A stretch of DNA of 64,000 bases from Marinobacter bryozoorum. Lineage in GTDB: Bacteria; Pseudomonadota; Gammaproteobacteria; Pseudomonadales; Oleiphilaceae. A program made the translations under genes and the position numbers. The DNA lies in contig NZ_JAKZAH010000002.1 in assembly GCF_023156245.1 (NCBI RefSeq), forward strand, positions 62,001 to 126,000, read 5' to 3'. The notes under the pieces were generated by a model. That model had not been told where the DNA came from. It ran no database searches and saw only the letters and a list, made by a program, of their open reading frames with translations. Positions 8,818-16,653 of the stretch are shown here, one piece after another (within the stretch, counting starts at the first letter, position 1; the number at the start of each line of letters is the position of its first letter).

Positions 8818-9066
8818 TCAGGCGCGCAGGTCGAGTAATGTACCGAGGGTTTCGTCGGCGGTTTTGACGACCTGGGCAGAGGCCTCGACGCTGCGTTCGT
8901 AGAGTTTCAGGTCGACGATGGACTCGGTCATGCCGTTGCCGCCATCGGCAGTGCCGCGTGGGCCGTCGGCGCCGCCCCTGGCGATGTTGCGAGCCGCCCC
9001 TTCCACACCCTGCATGCCGTCCTGGATGCCCTGGATGCCGATGTTCAGTGCATTGTTGATCATCAT
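8818..9066 (-). CDS. Miniature flagellar rod/hook-like protein
   Basis: An 82-residue protein. Residues 4-30 (ALNIGIQGIQDGMQGVEGA then ARNIA) follow the N-terminal D0 helix pattern of flagellar rod and hook proteins, with the NIA signature. Residues 46-81 (MTESIVDLKLYERSVEASA, QVVKTADETLGTLLDLR) follow their C-terminal D0 helix, closely resembling the FlgE/FlgG end. Only about 15 Gly-rich residues join them, so all D1/D2 domains are missing. GGAGG lies 8 bases before ATG 9066. No other flagellar gene is in the window. It is probably in an operon with the putative metalloprotease downstream. The family resemblance is by eye; its function is unknown. Confidence 0.75.
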   Translation of the reverse strand: MMINNALNIGIQGIQDGMQGVEGAARNIARGGADGPRGTADGGNGMTESIVDLKLYERSVEASAQVVKTADETLGTLLDLRA

Positions 9067-9252
9067 GGCGGTGTCCTCCCGGACTTTCTGTCAGCCTTTA
9101 TTGGGCCACAGGTGTGTACAATTTTCAAACACACTTGGTTACAGAATGTTGCCGGCGTTGGTGGCCGAGAACGAGTTGTTCCAGGGCCCGCCTACGTCTT
9201 AAGGTGTGTTCTGCATAACTATGCCGTCTGGCTTGCGGTGCATGAGCAAGGT

Positions 9253-9350
9253 GGGAGGGGTGCTTTATCCGGGACACGCCGTAAACCCATCCATGGGGGC
9301 TCTTCAAAAACGTCCCTGTTTTTGAAGGTCCCGGATAAAGCACCCCTCCC
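9253..9350. repeat. Palindromic intergenic repeat element with inner hairpin
   Basis: Two perfect 22-base inverted arms (9253-9274 and 9329-9350, outer end GGGAGGGGTGCTTTATCC) enclose a second perfect 10-base hairpin, CTTCAAAAAC-gtccct-GTTTTTGAAG (9302-9327), and a core ACACGCCGTAAACCCATCC. It fills the middle of the 362-base gap between bioD and the rod-like gene. The layout (nested palindromes, no ORF, G-rich ends) is that of a REP/MITE-like dispersed element. The rest of the gap (9067-9252 and 9351-9428) shows nothing I can name beyond the likely promoter of the gene at 8818-9066. Confidence 0.75.
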
Positions 9351-9428
9351 CCCTCGCTCCAGGACTTTGGTGCGGGTCTCGGGAATGAAGCTCGACGCTT
9401 CAGATAATCACACCTTTGGTGGATGTCG

Positions 9429-10136
9429 TTAGCTGACTGGGTGAGGCTTCCCAACCAGCGGCTGAATATCCAACTGAGTGGCCAGCCTGGCTATGTCCAG
9501 TTTCGGCAACCAGGGAAGCACGCCCAGGCAGGGAGCACCCATATGGGCCTTCAGGTAGTCCAGGGTTTCTTCCTCACAGCTCATGACCGCTTCGTCCGGG
9601 CGGTTGGCGACCCAGCCGGCGACGGTGAGGCCGTCGTGGCGGATGGCCTCGGCGGAGAGCAGGGCGTGGTTGATGCAGCCCAGGCGCAGGGGGACCACCA
9701 TGACCACACCGATACCGAGCTCGATCGGCAGGCGGGAGTAGGTTTCCCGCTCGTTAAGGGGGACGCGCCAACCGCCGGCGCCCTCTATCAGCATGAGGTC
9801 GGCGGGTTTCATCATCAGACCCCGGGCGAGGCCCACCAGGCGTTGTGCAGAGAGTTGTCGCCCTGCCTGTTTGGCCGCCACATGGGGAGCGATGGCCGGC
9901 TCCAGGGCGATGGGGTTTACCTGTTCATAGGGGAGCACTTCGGTCATATGCTCCATGAGTAGCAGGGCGTCTTCGTTTTTGAGGCCGTCCGGGGTCTGTT
10001 CGCAGCCGGACGCCACGGGTTTCATGGCGACGGTGCGCAGGGAGAGGTCGGCGGCTTTTTTCAGGATGGCGGCGGAGACGACGCTTTTTCCGACTTCGGT
10101 GTCGGTTCCGGTGACAAAGTAGGTTCGACGGGACAA
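9429..10136 (-). CDS. bioD: Dethiobiotin synthetase
   Basis: ATP-dependent dethiobiotin synthase, the penultimate biotin step (7,8-diaminononanoate plus CO2 to dethiobiotin). The P-loop TGTDTEVGKS is near the N-terminus, and MKPVASGCEQTPDG and IEGAGGWRVPLN are family motifs. An in-frame ATG at 10187 would add 17 Pro/Glu-rich residues with no ribosome-binding site. I prefer the TTG at 10136: GGGAGG lies 8 bases before it, and the protein then begins LSRRTYFVTGTDTEVG, like other BioD (235 residues). It is last in bioB-bioF-bioD. The ATG start remains possible. Confidence 0.92.
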   Translation of the reverse strand: MSRRTYFVTGTDTEVGKSVVSAAILKKAADLSLRTVAMKPVASGCEQTPDGLKNEDALLLMEHMTEVLPYEQVNPIALEPAIAPHVAAKQAGRQLSAQRLVGLARGLMMKPADLMLIEGAGGWRVPLNERETYSRLPIELGIGVVMVVPLRLGCINHALLSAEAIRHDGLTVAGWVANRPDEAVMSCEEETLDYLKAHMGAPCLGVLPWLPKLDIARLATQLDIQPLVGKPHPVS

Positions 10137-10231
10137 GGTGGTGTCCTCCCGGGCTTGGGGTTGTTCGGGCTCAGGTGCTTCGGGCATGGCAATTGGGGCT
10201 CAGTATAGCGGCGTATCCGCCAGCGGGTTTT

Positions 10232-11413
10232 TCAGGCGGTCGCCAGGGCCTGCTGGCGGATACGTCGGGGCGCGCAATCCTTGAGGGCCGCCAGCAGCTG
10301 ATCAAGCTGGCCTTCGGTGTGGGCAGCGCTGAAAGTCACCCGCAGCCGGGACTCCCCCTGGGGGACGGTCGGTGGCCTTATGGCGGTAACCAGCAGGCCC
10401 CGTTGCTCCAGCGCCTTGCTCAGCCGGATGGCTTCGTGGGGGTCGCCGATCATGATGGGCTGGATGGGCGTGGCCGAGGGCATCAGTTCGTAGCCCATGG
10501 CGGCCGCTTCGGCGCGGAAGCGGTTAATCAGCCGGGATAGATGGTTACGGCGTTGCTGGCCGTGCACTACCAGTTCCACGCTTTTGCAGGAAGCGGTCGC
10601 CAGTGCCGGCGGCATGGCGGTGGTGTAGATGTAGGAGCGGGCCTTCTGGACCAGGTAGTCCAGCAACAGCGGGGGGCCAGCAACAAAGGCGCCGCTGGTG
10701 CCGAAGGCCTTGCCCAGGGTGCCTACAACCAGGGGTACCTCGTTTTCATCCAGGCCAGCCTCCAGCACAGAACCACGACCATCAGGTCCCACACAGCCAA
10801 ACCCATGGGCATCGTCGACGACCAGCATTGCATCATACTGGCGACAGAGTTCGGCCAGTTTACGCAACGGCGCCACATCGCCATCCATGCTGAAGACTCC
10901 GTCGGTGACCACCAGTTTGTGCCCGTCGGTTTCGGCCAGCTGCGACTCAAGCGTGGTCATATCGGCATGGGGGTAGACCCGCACCCGGGCCCCACTGAGG
11001 CGGCAGCCGTCAATAATCGAGGCGTGGTTAAGGGCATCGGAAAAGATGGTGTCGCCTTTTCCGGCCAGGGCGGTGATAACGCCTACGTTGGCCATGTACC
11101 CGGTGGAAAAGAACAGTGCGCCTGAGCGACGGGTGAACGCCGCCAGGCTCTCCTCAAGTCTGTGATGCTCGCTGTGATGGCCGCAGATCAGATGGGACGC
11201 TGCGCCACCCAGGCCATGCTGAGCCAGTCCGCCTGTCGCGGCGGCTACCAGTTCCGGGTGTGAGGCCAAGCCCAGGTAGTCATTGGAGCAGAACGCGAGT
11301 ACCGGCTCACCGTCGGCGTTGAGTGCCGGACCATGGGGGCCGTCGATATGACGGCGTACCCGGTAAAGACCCGCGTCCTGTCGTTGCTGAAGTTCGGCGG
11401 CGAAGTCGCGCAT
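10232..11413 (-). CDS. bioF: 8-amino-7-oxononanoate synthase
   Basis: PLP-dependent alpha-oxoamine synthase that condenses pimeloyl-ACP (or -CoA) with L-alanine in biotin synthesis. It has 393 residues, the family norm. Visible motifs are [14 protein letters not shown], the cofactor-contacting VVDDAHGFG and the PLP-lysine segment [16 protein letters not shown]. Its ATG is one base from the bioB stop, and bioD follows after 95 bases (45 to the alternative ATG), so this is one operon. The usual bioH and bioC genes that often lie between bioF and bioD are absent here. Confidence 0.97.
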   Translation of the reverse strand: MRDFAAELQQRQDAGLYRVRRHIDGPHGPALNADGEPVLAFCSNDYLGLASHPELVAAATGGLAQHGLGGAASHLICGHHSEHHRLEESLAAFTRRSGALFFSTGYMANVGVITALAGKGDTIFSDALNHASIIDGCRLSGARVRVYPHADMTTLESQLAETDGHKLVVTDGVFSMDGDVAPLRKLAELCRQYDAMLVVDDAHGFGCVGPDGRGSVLEAGLDENEVPLVVGTLGKAFGTSGAFVAGPPLLLDYLVQKARSYIYTTAMPPALATASCKSVELVVHGQQRRNHLSRLINRFRAEAAAMGYELMPSATPIQPIMIGDPHEAIRLSKALEQRGLLVTAIRPPTVPQGESRLRVTFSAAHTEGQLDQLLAALKDCAPRRIRQQALATA

Positions 11414-11414
11414 G

Positions 11415-12470
11415 TCAGGCGCTCTTGGCGGCGTCGTAGAACAGGTGCCGGTTGCGCTCTTCTTCCAGGGCGTGCACCAGGGCCTCTTCGTGCTCTTCCT
11501 CGGTGTGCTTCACGGCGCGCTCTTCCGGGCGGATACCCAGGCGGTTGAACAACTGACGGTCATGATCCGCTTCCGGGTTGGCGGTGGTCAGCAGTTTTTC
11601 GCCGTAGAAGATGGAGTTGGCACCGGCCAGGAAGCACAGGGACTGCATCTGGTCGTTCATGTCCTCACGGCCCGCGGACAGGCGTACATGGGACCGGGGC
11701 ATGAGGATACGGGCGACCGCAATGGTGCGTACGAACTCGAACGGGTCCAGGTCTTCCACATCTTCCATGGGGGTGCCGGCGACTTTCACGAGCATGTTGA
11801 TGGGAACGCTTTCCGGGTGATGGGGCAGGTTCGCCAGCTGCATCAGCAGGCCCGCACGGTCGTCCGCGTCTTCGCCCATACCCATGATGCCGCCACAGCA
11901 GACTTTCATACCTGCCTTGCGGACGCGCTCCAGGGTATCCAGCCGGTCCTGGTAGGTGCGGGTGGTGATGATGTGGTTGTAGAACTTCTCGGAGGTGTCG
12001 AGGTTGTGGTTGTAGTAGTCCAGCCCCGCTTCCGCCAGTTCACCGGCCTGTTCGTCATTCAGCATGCCGAGGGTCATACAGGTTTCCAGGCCAAGGGATT
12101 TCACCTGGCGGACCATTTCGGTTACATAGGGCATGTCTTTCCCGGTGGGGCTGCGCCAGGCGGCGCCCATGCAGAAGCGGGATGCACCTTTCTCTTTGGC
12201 GGCCCGGGCTTCGGCGACCACTTTCTCGATTTCCAGCAGCTTTTCCTTTTCCAGGCCGGTGTTGTAATGGCCGCTCTGGGGACAGTACTTGCAGTCCTCC
12301 GGACAGGCGCCGGTCTTGATGGAGAGCAAAGTACTGACCTGCACTTCGTTGGGGTCAAAGAACTGCCGGTGAACAGTCTGGGCCCTGAAGATCAGGTCAT
12401 TGAACGGAAGGCTAAAAAGGTCGCGGATTTCCTGCAGGGACCAGTCGTGTCGAACGGCAGTAGCGGTCAT
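11415..12470 (-). CDS. bioB: Biotin synthase
   Basis: Radical-SAM enzyme that inserts sulfur into dethiobiotin. The SAM cluster cysteines are C56, C60 and C63 in [15 protein letters not shown]. Further conserved segments are [26 protein letters not shown] and SAGREDM. It has 351 residues. It is the first gene of bioB-bioF-bioD and is divergent from comF. A consensus promoter and a candidate BirA-type operator lie upstream, suggesting feedback repression by biotin through the biotin ligase/repressor. Confidence 0.98.
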   Translation of the reverse strand: MTATAVRHDWSLQEIRDLFSLPFNDLIFRAQTVHRQFFDPNEVQVSTLLSIKTGACPEDCKYCPQSGHYNTGLEKEKLLEIEKVVAEARAAKEKGASRFCMGAAWRSPTGKDMPYVTEMVRQVKSLGLETCMTLGMLNDEQAGELAEAGLDYYNHNLDTSEKFYNHIITTRTYQDRLDTLERVRKAGMKVCCGGIMGMGEDADDRAGLLMQLANLPHHPESVPINMLVKVAGTPMEDVEDLDPFEFVRTIAVARILMPRSHVRLSAGREDMNDQMQSLCFLAGANSIFYGEKLLTTANPEADHDRQLFNRLGIRPEERAVKHTEEEHEEALVHALEEERNRHLFYDAAKSA

Positions 12471-12479
12471 GGCATTATC

Positions 12480-12547
12480 CTGTTAACTTTTTGTCGATTC
12501 AGGTTTACGGATAAACCGCATGATAAAGCTACCAGACGCCCTGTCAA
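12480..12547 (-). promoter_or_regulatory. bioB promoter and candidate BirA operator
   Basis: On the minus strand, a perfect -35 TTGACA (12547-12542), a 16-base spacer and -10 TATCAT (12525-12520) precede bioB. Just downstream, at 12480-12510, lie CCGTAAACC and AGTTAACAG separated by 13 bases. These resemble the BirA half-sites TTGTAAACC/GGTTTACAA (7/9 and 6/9 matches), but known spacings are 14-16, so the operator is tentative. The promoter elements overlap the first codons of the divergent comF gene. Confidence 0.55.
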
Positions 12548-13359
12548 CCAGATTTGAAATCCTGGTTAACACGATTCCAGACTCTCTCGCCCGCCTTCAT
12601 GAGGCACTGCTGCCGGAACTCTGTGTCACCTGCCTCGCGCCAGACGCCCGCAAGGGCCTGTGTAACGGCTGCCGCGGCGACCTGCCGGTAAATGATCGCT
12701 GCTGCGCCCGTTGCGGCCTGCCGTTGCTCCTGGCCAGGCCCGGTCGCGAGCGCACCTGCGGCGACTGCATCAAGCTTGAGCCCGCCTACCACCGCGCCTT
12801 TATTCCCTGGCGTTACGAGTTTCCCGTGGATCGGATGATCAGCCGGTACAAATACCAGGGGCAGCGGCATTACGGCCGCCCCCTGCTCAGTGAGATGGCG
12901 CTGCTGGTGGACGAGTTGCTGACCCGCCAACCCGACCGCCGGCCGCAGCTCCTGGTTGCTGCGCCCATGCACCGGAAACGACAACGCAAGCGGGGCTTCA
13001 ACCAGGCGGCGGAGATCGCAGAGGCCATCAGCCGGCAAACGGACATACCCTGGTCGGACCGGTTGTTACAGCGCCCCCGGTCTGCCCGCCCCCAATCCGG
13101 TCTGAACCGGAAGCAGCGACTGTCCAATCTGAAAGGGCTTTTCGAGCTCCATGGCGGGGTTCCGCGACATGTCGCCCTGGTGGATGATGTCGTAACAACG
13201 GGCGCTACGGTCGGGACACTGGCGACACTATTGCAGCAACATGGCGCGGAAAGGATCGAGGTCTGGGCCCTGGCCCGGACCCCGGCCAGGGTGAATCGCT
13301 CAGAGCAGGCGCTCCATGACGTAGCGGGCGATCGCCAGGCTGGCGGTCAACCCGGGTGA
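12520..13359 (+). CDS. comF: ComF family phosphoribosyltransferase-like protein
   Basis: Homologue of the ComF/GntX DNA-uptake-associated proteins, 279 residues. The N-terminal cysteine array (C35/C38, C48/C51, C61/C62/C65, C80/C83) suggests zinc-binding ribbons. The C-terminal half is a type I phosphoribosyltransferase fold with the PRPP loop VALVDDVVTTGATVGTLA. In competent bacteria ComF acts with cytoplasmic machinery during transformation; the precise reaction is unknown. The last 60 bases overlap the convergent FAD oxidoreductase gene. ATG 12520 is the only good start, with a weak ribosome-binding site. Confidence 0.88.
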   Translation: MIKLPDALSTRFEILVNTIPDSLARLHEALLPELCVTCLAPDARKGLCNGCRGDLPVNDRCCARCGLPLLLARPGRERTCGDCIKLEPAYHRAFIPWRYEFPVDRMISRYKYQGQRHYGRPLLSEMALLVDELLTRQPDRRPQLLVAAPMHRKRQRKRGFNQAAEIAEAISRQTDIPWSDRLLQRPRSARPQSGLNRKQRLSNLKGLFELHGGVPRHVALVDDVVTTGATVGTLATLLQQHGAERIEVWALARTPARVNRSEQALHDVAGDRQAGGQPG

Positions 13360-14400
13360 TTCGATGCCGAACAGGTGCACCAGCCCACCGATGCCATGGT
13401 GTTCGGCGTCATCGATGCGAAAATCGGTAAAGCCCGCATCCGGGCCCGCCAGCTTCGGGCGCACGCCAGCATAGGCAGGTTGCAGACGATCCGGATCCAG
13501 CCCGGGCCACCAGCGGCGCACTGAGTCCACGAAAGCCTGTCGCCGGTCCGGGTCTACTGTGTAGTCGGGCTCGGCGATCCACTCCACATCCGGACCAAAG
13601 CGTGCCTGACCGGCCAGGTCCAGCGTCAGGTGAACCCCCAGCCCACCCGGCTCCGGCACCGGGTAAACCAGGGTAGTGAACGGGTGTCGACCGCTGTAGG
13701 AGAAGTACACCCCCCGCGCATACCAGGGGTCAGGGCAGAGGCGCGCCTCATAACCCTGCCATAGCTGAGCCAGGCCAATAGCGCCGAGCCCGGCGGAGTT
13801 GACCACCCGACGACAGCGAACCCGGCAGGGCGCCTCGCCCGCCACCTGCAGTTGGTGGCCCTGATCATCGCTGGCCGCCGCAACCACCGGGGCCTGGCAC
13901 ACAAGCTGTCCACCGGCGGCTTCCAGCTCCCCCAGCAGCGAGACCATCAGTTCATGGCTACTGATGATACCGGTGCGCGGAGAGTAGAGCCCGGCCGAGG
14001 CAGTGATGTCCGGCAATGCCCGGGCCAGCTCAGCCTGACCGGCAGATTCAAGGCGAACACCGTTGGCGGCTGCGGCCCGGCCAACCTGTTCCAGCTGTTC
14101 CTGCTGCCCTGCCCCGGCGATAATCCACTTGCCGGTCTGCCGGCAGCCCACGGGATGGCTGGCGCAATAATCGTAGAGCAGTTCCCTGCCCTGCAGGCAC
14201 AGCCTTGCCTTGAGGGAGTCCGCCGGGTAGTAGAGGCCGGCGTGGATAACTTCGCTGTTACGGGAGGAAATCCCTTCGCCGAAGTACTTGCCCTGCTCCA
14301 GTACAATGACCTCCTGACCAGCCATCGCCAGCTCGCGGGCAATGGCCAGGCCCACTACGCCAGCACCGATGACCACGGTATCGATATCCAGGGTTTCCAA
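13300..14400 (-). CDS. FAD-dependent oxidoreductase, L-2-hydroxyglutarate oxidase-like
   Basis: DAO-superfamily flavoprotein of 366 residues. The N-terminal FAD-binding Rossmann motif is VVIGAGVVGLAIARELA (residues 10-26). The segment GISSRNSEVIHAGLYYP and the core GVYFSYSGRHPFTTLVYPVPEPGGLGVHLT resemble L-2-hydroxyglutarate dehydrogenase/oxidase (LhgO, human L2HGDH). The substrate is therefore likely a 2-hydroxyacid, but this is not proven by the sequence. It is convergent with comF (60-base overlap) and divergent from srkA. No transport or regulatory partner is adjacent. Confidence 0.85.
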   Translation of the reverse strand: METLDIDTVVIGAGVVGLAIARELAMAGQEVIVLEQGKYFGEGISSRNSEVIHAGLYYPADSLKARLCLQGRELLYDYCASHPVGCRQTGKWIIAGAGQQEQLEQVGRAAAANGVRLESAGQAELARALPDITASAGLYSPRTGIISSHELMVSLLGELEAAGGQLVCQAPVVAAASDDQGHQLQVAGEAPCRVRCRRVVNSAGLGAIGLAQLWQGYEARLCPDPWYARGVYFSYSGRHPFTTLVYPVPEPGGLGVHLTLDLAGQARFGPDVEWIAEPDYTVDPDRRQAFVDSVRRWWPGLDPDRLQPAYAGVRPKLAGPDAGFTDFRIDDAEHHGIGGLVHLFGIESPGLTASLAIARYVMERLL

Positions 14401-14484
14401 AATCTTCCTCTCCGGGCTACTGAACTGTCAGGGTCGGAACCGGTATACTGTAGCTCAATTCTTGCAAGCGCACTCGGGAGCCCC

Positions 14485-15504
14485 ATGTCCGCGGACGATC
14501 AATCGGCCAGCACCAGCAGCCACCCTTACGACGATCTGACACCGGACCGTATCCTGGACGCCGTGGAAGGCGAAGGTTTCCCCGTCAGCGGGCGGCTGTT
14601 TGCCCTGAACAGTTACGAAAACCGGGTATACCAGGTAGGCCTGGACGACCAGCCGCCGGTGATTGCCAAATTCTACCGCCCCGGCCGCTGGAGTGAAGCG
14701 CAGATTCGGGAAGAACACAGCTTTTCCCTGGAACTGGTCGAGGCGGGCGTGCCGGTGGTAGCACCGCTGCCGCTGGCGTCCGGGGATACCCTGGGCCGGG
14801 AGGGGCCCTTCCTGTTCGCCCTGTTCCCCCAGCGCGGTGGCCAGGCACCGGACACCAGCACGCCAGACACCCTGTACCGGCTGGGCCAGTGGCTGGGGCA
14901 GCTCCATAATATTGGCGACCGCAAGCCCTTCAGTCACCGACCGGCCATGTCCATCCTGCCGGCGATTACGGATTTCAGCCGCTACCTGACTGAAAATAAC
15001 TGGATACCGGCGGATCTTCGACCGGCCTGGGACAGCCTGATTCCGGACCTGATCAACGAGTGCGCCCGCCAGGTGGACCAGGCCGGCGATGTGCACAACC
15101 TGCGCCTGCACGGCGACTGCCACGCCGGCAACATACTGGTGCGTGAGGACCGGCTGTTGTTCGTCGATATGGACGACTGCCGCAGTGGGCCGGCGATACA
15201 GGATCTCTGGCTGCTGCTGAACGGCGACGACCTGGAGCGAAGCCAGCAGTTCGGCGAGCTGCTGGAAGGCTACGAAATGTTCCGGGATTTCAATCGCCGC
15301 GAGCGTTACCTGATTGAACCCCTGCGCTGTTTCCGACAGCTCTCCCATTGCGCCTGGCTGGCCCAGCGTTGGGATGACCCGGCATTCCCGCGGTTTTTCC
15401 CGTGGTTTGCCCAGCCCCGGTTCTGGTCTGACCAGATCCTGTCCCTGCGTGAGCAACTGGCTGCCCTGCAAGGCCCCGTACTGAACATTCCCGGCCAGTA
15501 CTGA
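14485..15504 (+). CDS. srkA: Stress response kinase A (YihE/SrkA)
   Basis: Serine/threonine protein kinase of the aminoglycoside-phosphotransferase/choline-kinase fold, which in E. coli protects cells against stress-induced programmed death and acts with the Cpx response. At 339 residues it is close to the family length. Family features are the start region YDDLTPDRILDAVEGEGF, FALNSYENRVYQVG, VIAKFYRPGRW, the catalytic loop LRLHGDCHAGNILV and the metal site FVDMDDCRSGPAIQDLWLLL. The frame is open far upstream, but ATG 14485 with GGGAG just before it gives the expected N-terminus. It is followed by an unknown gene and cmoAB on the same strand. Confidence 0.93.
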   Translation: MSADDQSASTSSHPYDDLTPDRILDAVEGEGFPVSGRLFALNSYENRVYQVGLDDQPPVIAKFYRPGRWSEAQIREEHSFSLELVEAGVPVVAPLPLASGDTLGREGPFLFALFPQRGGQAPDTSTPDTLYRLGQWLGQLHNIGDRKPFSHRPAMSILPAITDFSRYLTENNWIPADLRPAWDSLIPDLINECARQVDQAGDVHNLRLHGDCHAGNILVREDRLLFVDMDDCRSGPAIQDLWLLLNGDDLERSQQFGELLEGYEMFRDFNRRERYLIEPLRCFRQLSHCAWLAQRWDDPAFPRFFPWFAQPRFWSDQILSLREQLAALQGPVLNIPGQY

Positions 15505-15537
15505 GCCGTTTCACCCTGATATCTATCCGGAGACGCC

Positions 15538-15867
15538 ATGAGCAAACCCGAGGCCACCTACACCGTCCGCAGCCTGATTGTTACGGCCATCGCCAGCATT
15601 ATTGCCACGGTCCTGGTGCTGGAGTTCAGCGGCAAGATTGCCCACAGCGAAAACAAGGACCATGTGCCCGTTGGTGACTTCAAGGCCGTCCACGTTCAGC
15701 CCGGTGATGACTTCCGTATGTCCTCCAGGGCGTCGGAGCTACACGCAGTGTGCCAGAACGGCTACCTGGCTATTGCCGCGGACGCGGACCCTAGCTACCG
15801 GGGCATTGTGGTGGACTACAAGAACCGCGGAGTCCGCTGTCAGCGGGCCCCTGAGGCGGACGAATAA
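15538..15867 (+). CDS. Membrane-anchored protein of unknown function
   Basis: A 109-residue protein that I do not recognise. Residues 11-30 (RSLIVTAIASIIATVLVLEF) form one transmembrane or signal-anchor helix, and there is no lipobox or clear cleavage site. The remaining roughly 75 residues, probably periplasmic, include two cysteines (C72, C101) that could form a disulfide and a motif GDFKAVHVQPGDDFRM. GGAGA lies 5 bases before the ATG. It sits 33 bases after srkA and 15 bases before cmoA, so it is probably co-transcribed with them. Confidence 0.7.
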   Translation: MSKPEATYTVRSLIVTAIASIIATVLVLEFSGKIAHSENKDHVPVGDFKAVHVQPGDDFRMSSRASELHAVCQNGYLAIAADADPSYRGIVVDYKNRGVRCQRAPEADE

Positions 15868-15882
15868 CGGGGGGACACATCC

Positions 15883-16641
15883 ATGAGCCAACAGCGCACA
15901 CCCGGCCCGAACCACCGCCTGGACACCATCTACGCCACCGACCAGCCGCGCCAGGACTTCCGTTTTGATGAGTCCGTTGCCCGAGTGTTCCCGGACATGA
16001 TCCGCCGCTCCGTGCCCGGTTACACCACCATCATTCCCATGATCGAGGTGATCACCGAGCAATACGTACAACCGGGCTCCCATTGCTACGACCTGGGCTG
16101 TTCACTGGGGGCATCCACCCTGGCCATGCGCCATGGCATGCCCGCCTCCGGCTGTACCCTGGTGGGGGTGGACAATTCCCCGGCAATGATCGAACGCTGT
16201 GAGCACTATATTGCGCTGGATGACCACCCGCTGCCGGTCACGCTTCGGTGCGAAGATATCCTGGAAACCGACATCGCCGATGCCTCGGTTACCACCCTGA
16301 ACTTCACACTGCAGTTTGTAGACCCCGCCCGCCGGGTGGAGCTGCTGACCCGGATTGCCGAAGCCACGCGCCCGGGCGGCGTACTGGTCCTGTCCGAAAA
16401 GATCCGCTTTGACAACGAGCGCGAGCAGGAGACCCAGACCCGGCTGCACCATGAGTTCAAGCGGGCCAATGGCTATTCAGACCTGGAGATCAGCCAGAAG
16501 CGCAGTGCCCTGGAGCAGGTACTGATCCCGGAGACCCTGACCGAGCACCGGCAACGGCTGGGAGGGGCCGGATTCCGGGATGTCACGGTCTGGTACCAGT
16601 GTTTCAATTTCGTATCCATGCTGGCATTCAAGCCGCACTGA
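15883..16641 (+). CDS. cmoA: Carboxy-S-adenosyl-L-methionine synthase
   Basis: CmoA makes carboxy-SAM from SAM and prephenate; CmoB uses it to modify uridine 34 of several tRNAs. The protein has 252 residues. Family features are the start DTIYATDQPRQDFRFDESVA, the SAM-binding motif CYDLGCSLGASTLAMRHG and LNFTLQFVDP. The ribosome-binding site GGGGGA precedes the ATG. cmoB follows after 12 bases, the normal cmoAB pairing. Confidence 0.97.
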   Translation: MSQQRTPGPNHRLDTIYATDQPRQDFRFDESVARVFPDMIRRSVPGYTTIIPMIEVITEQYVQPGSHCYDLGCSLGASTLAMRHGMPASGCTLVGVDNSPAMIERCEHYIALDDHPLPVTLRCEDILETDIADASVTTLNFTLQFVDPARRVELLTRIAEATRPGGVLVLSEKIRFDNEREQETQTRLHHEFKRANGYSDLEISQKRSALEQVLIPETLTEHRQRLGGAGFRDVTVWYQCFNFVSMLAFKPH

Positions 16642-16653
16642 CGAGGACATACC

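Noticed and set aside
11412..12557. A 381-codon open frame opposite bioB
   Set aside because: Antisense of bioB, which has complete radical-SAM motifs.
13852..14484. Upstream extension of the srkA frame opposite the FAD oxidoreductase
   Set aside because: It is antisense to a real gene; ATG 14485 with GGGAG gives the family N-terminus.
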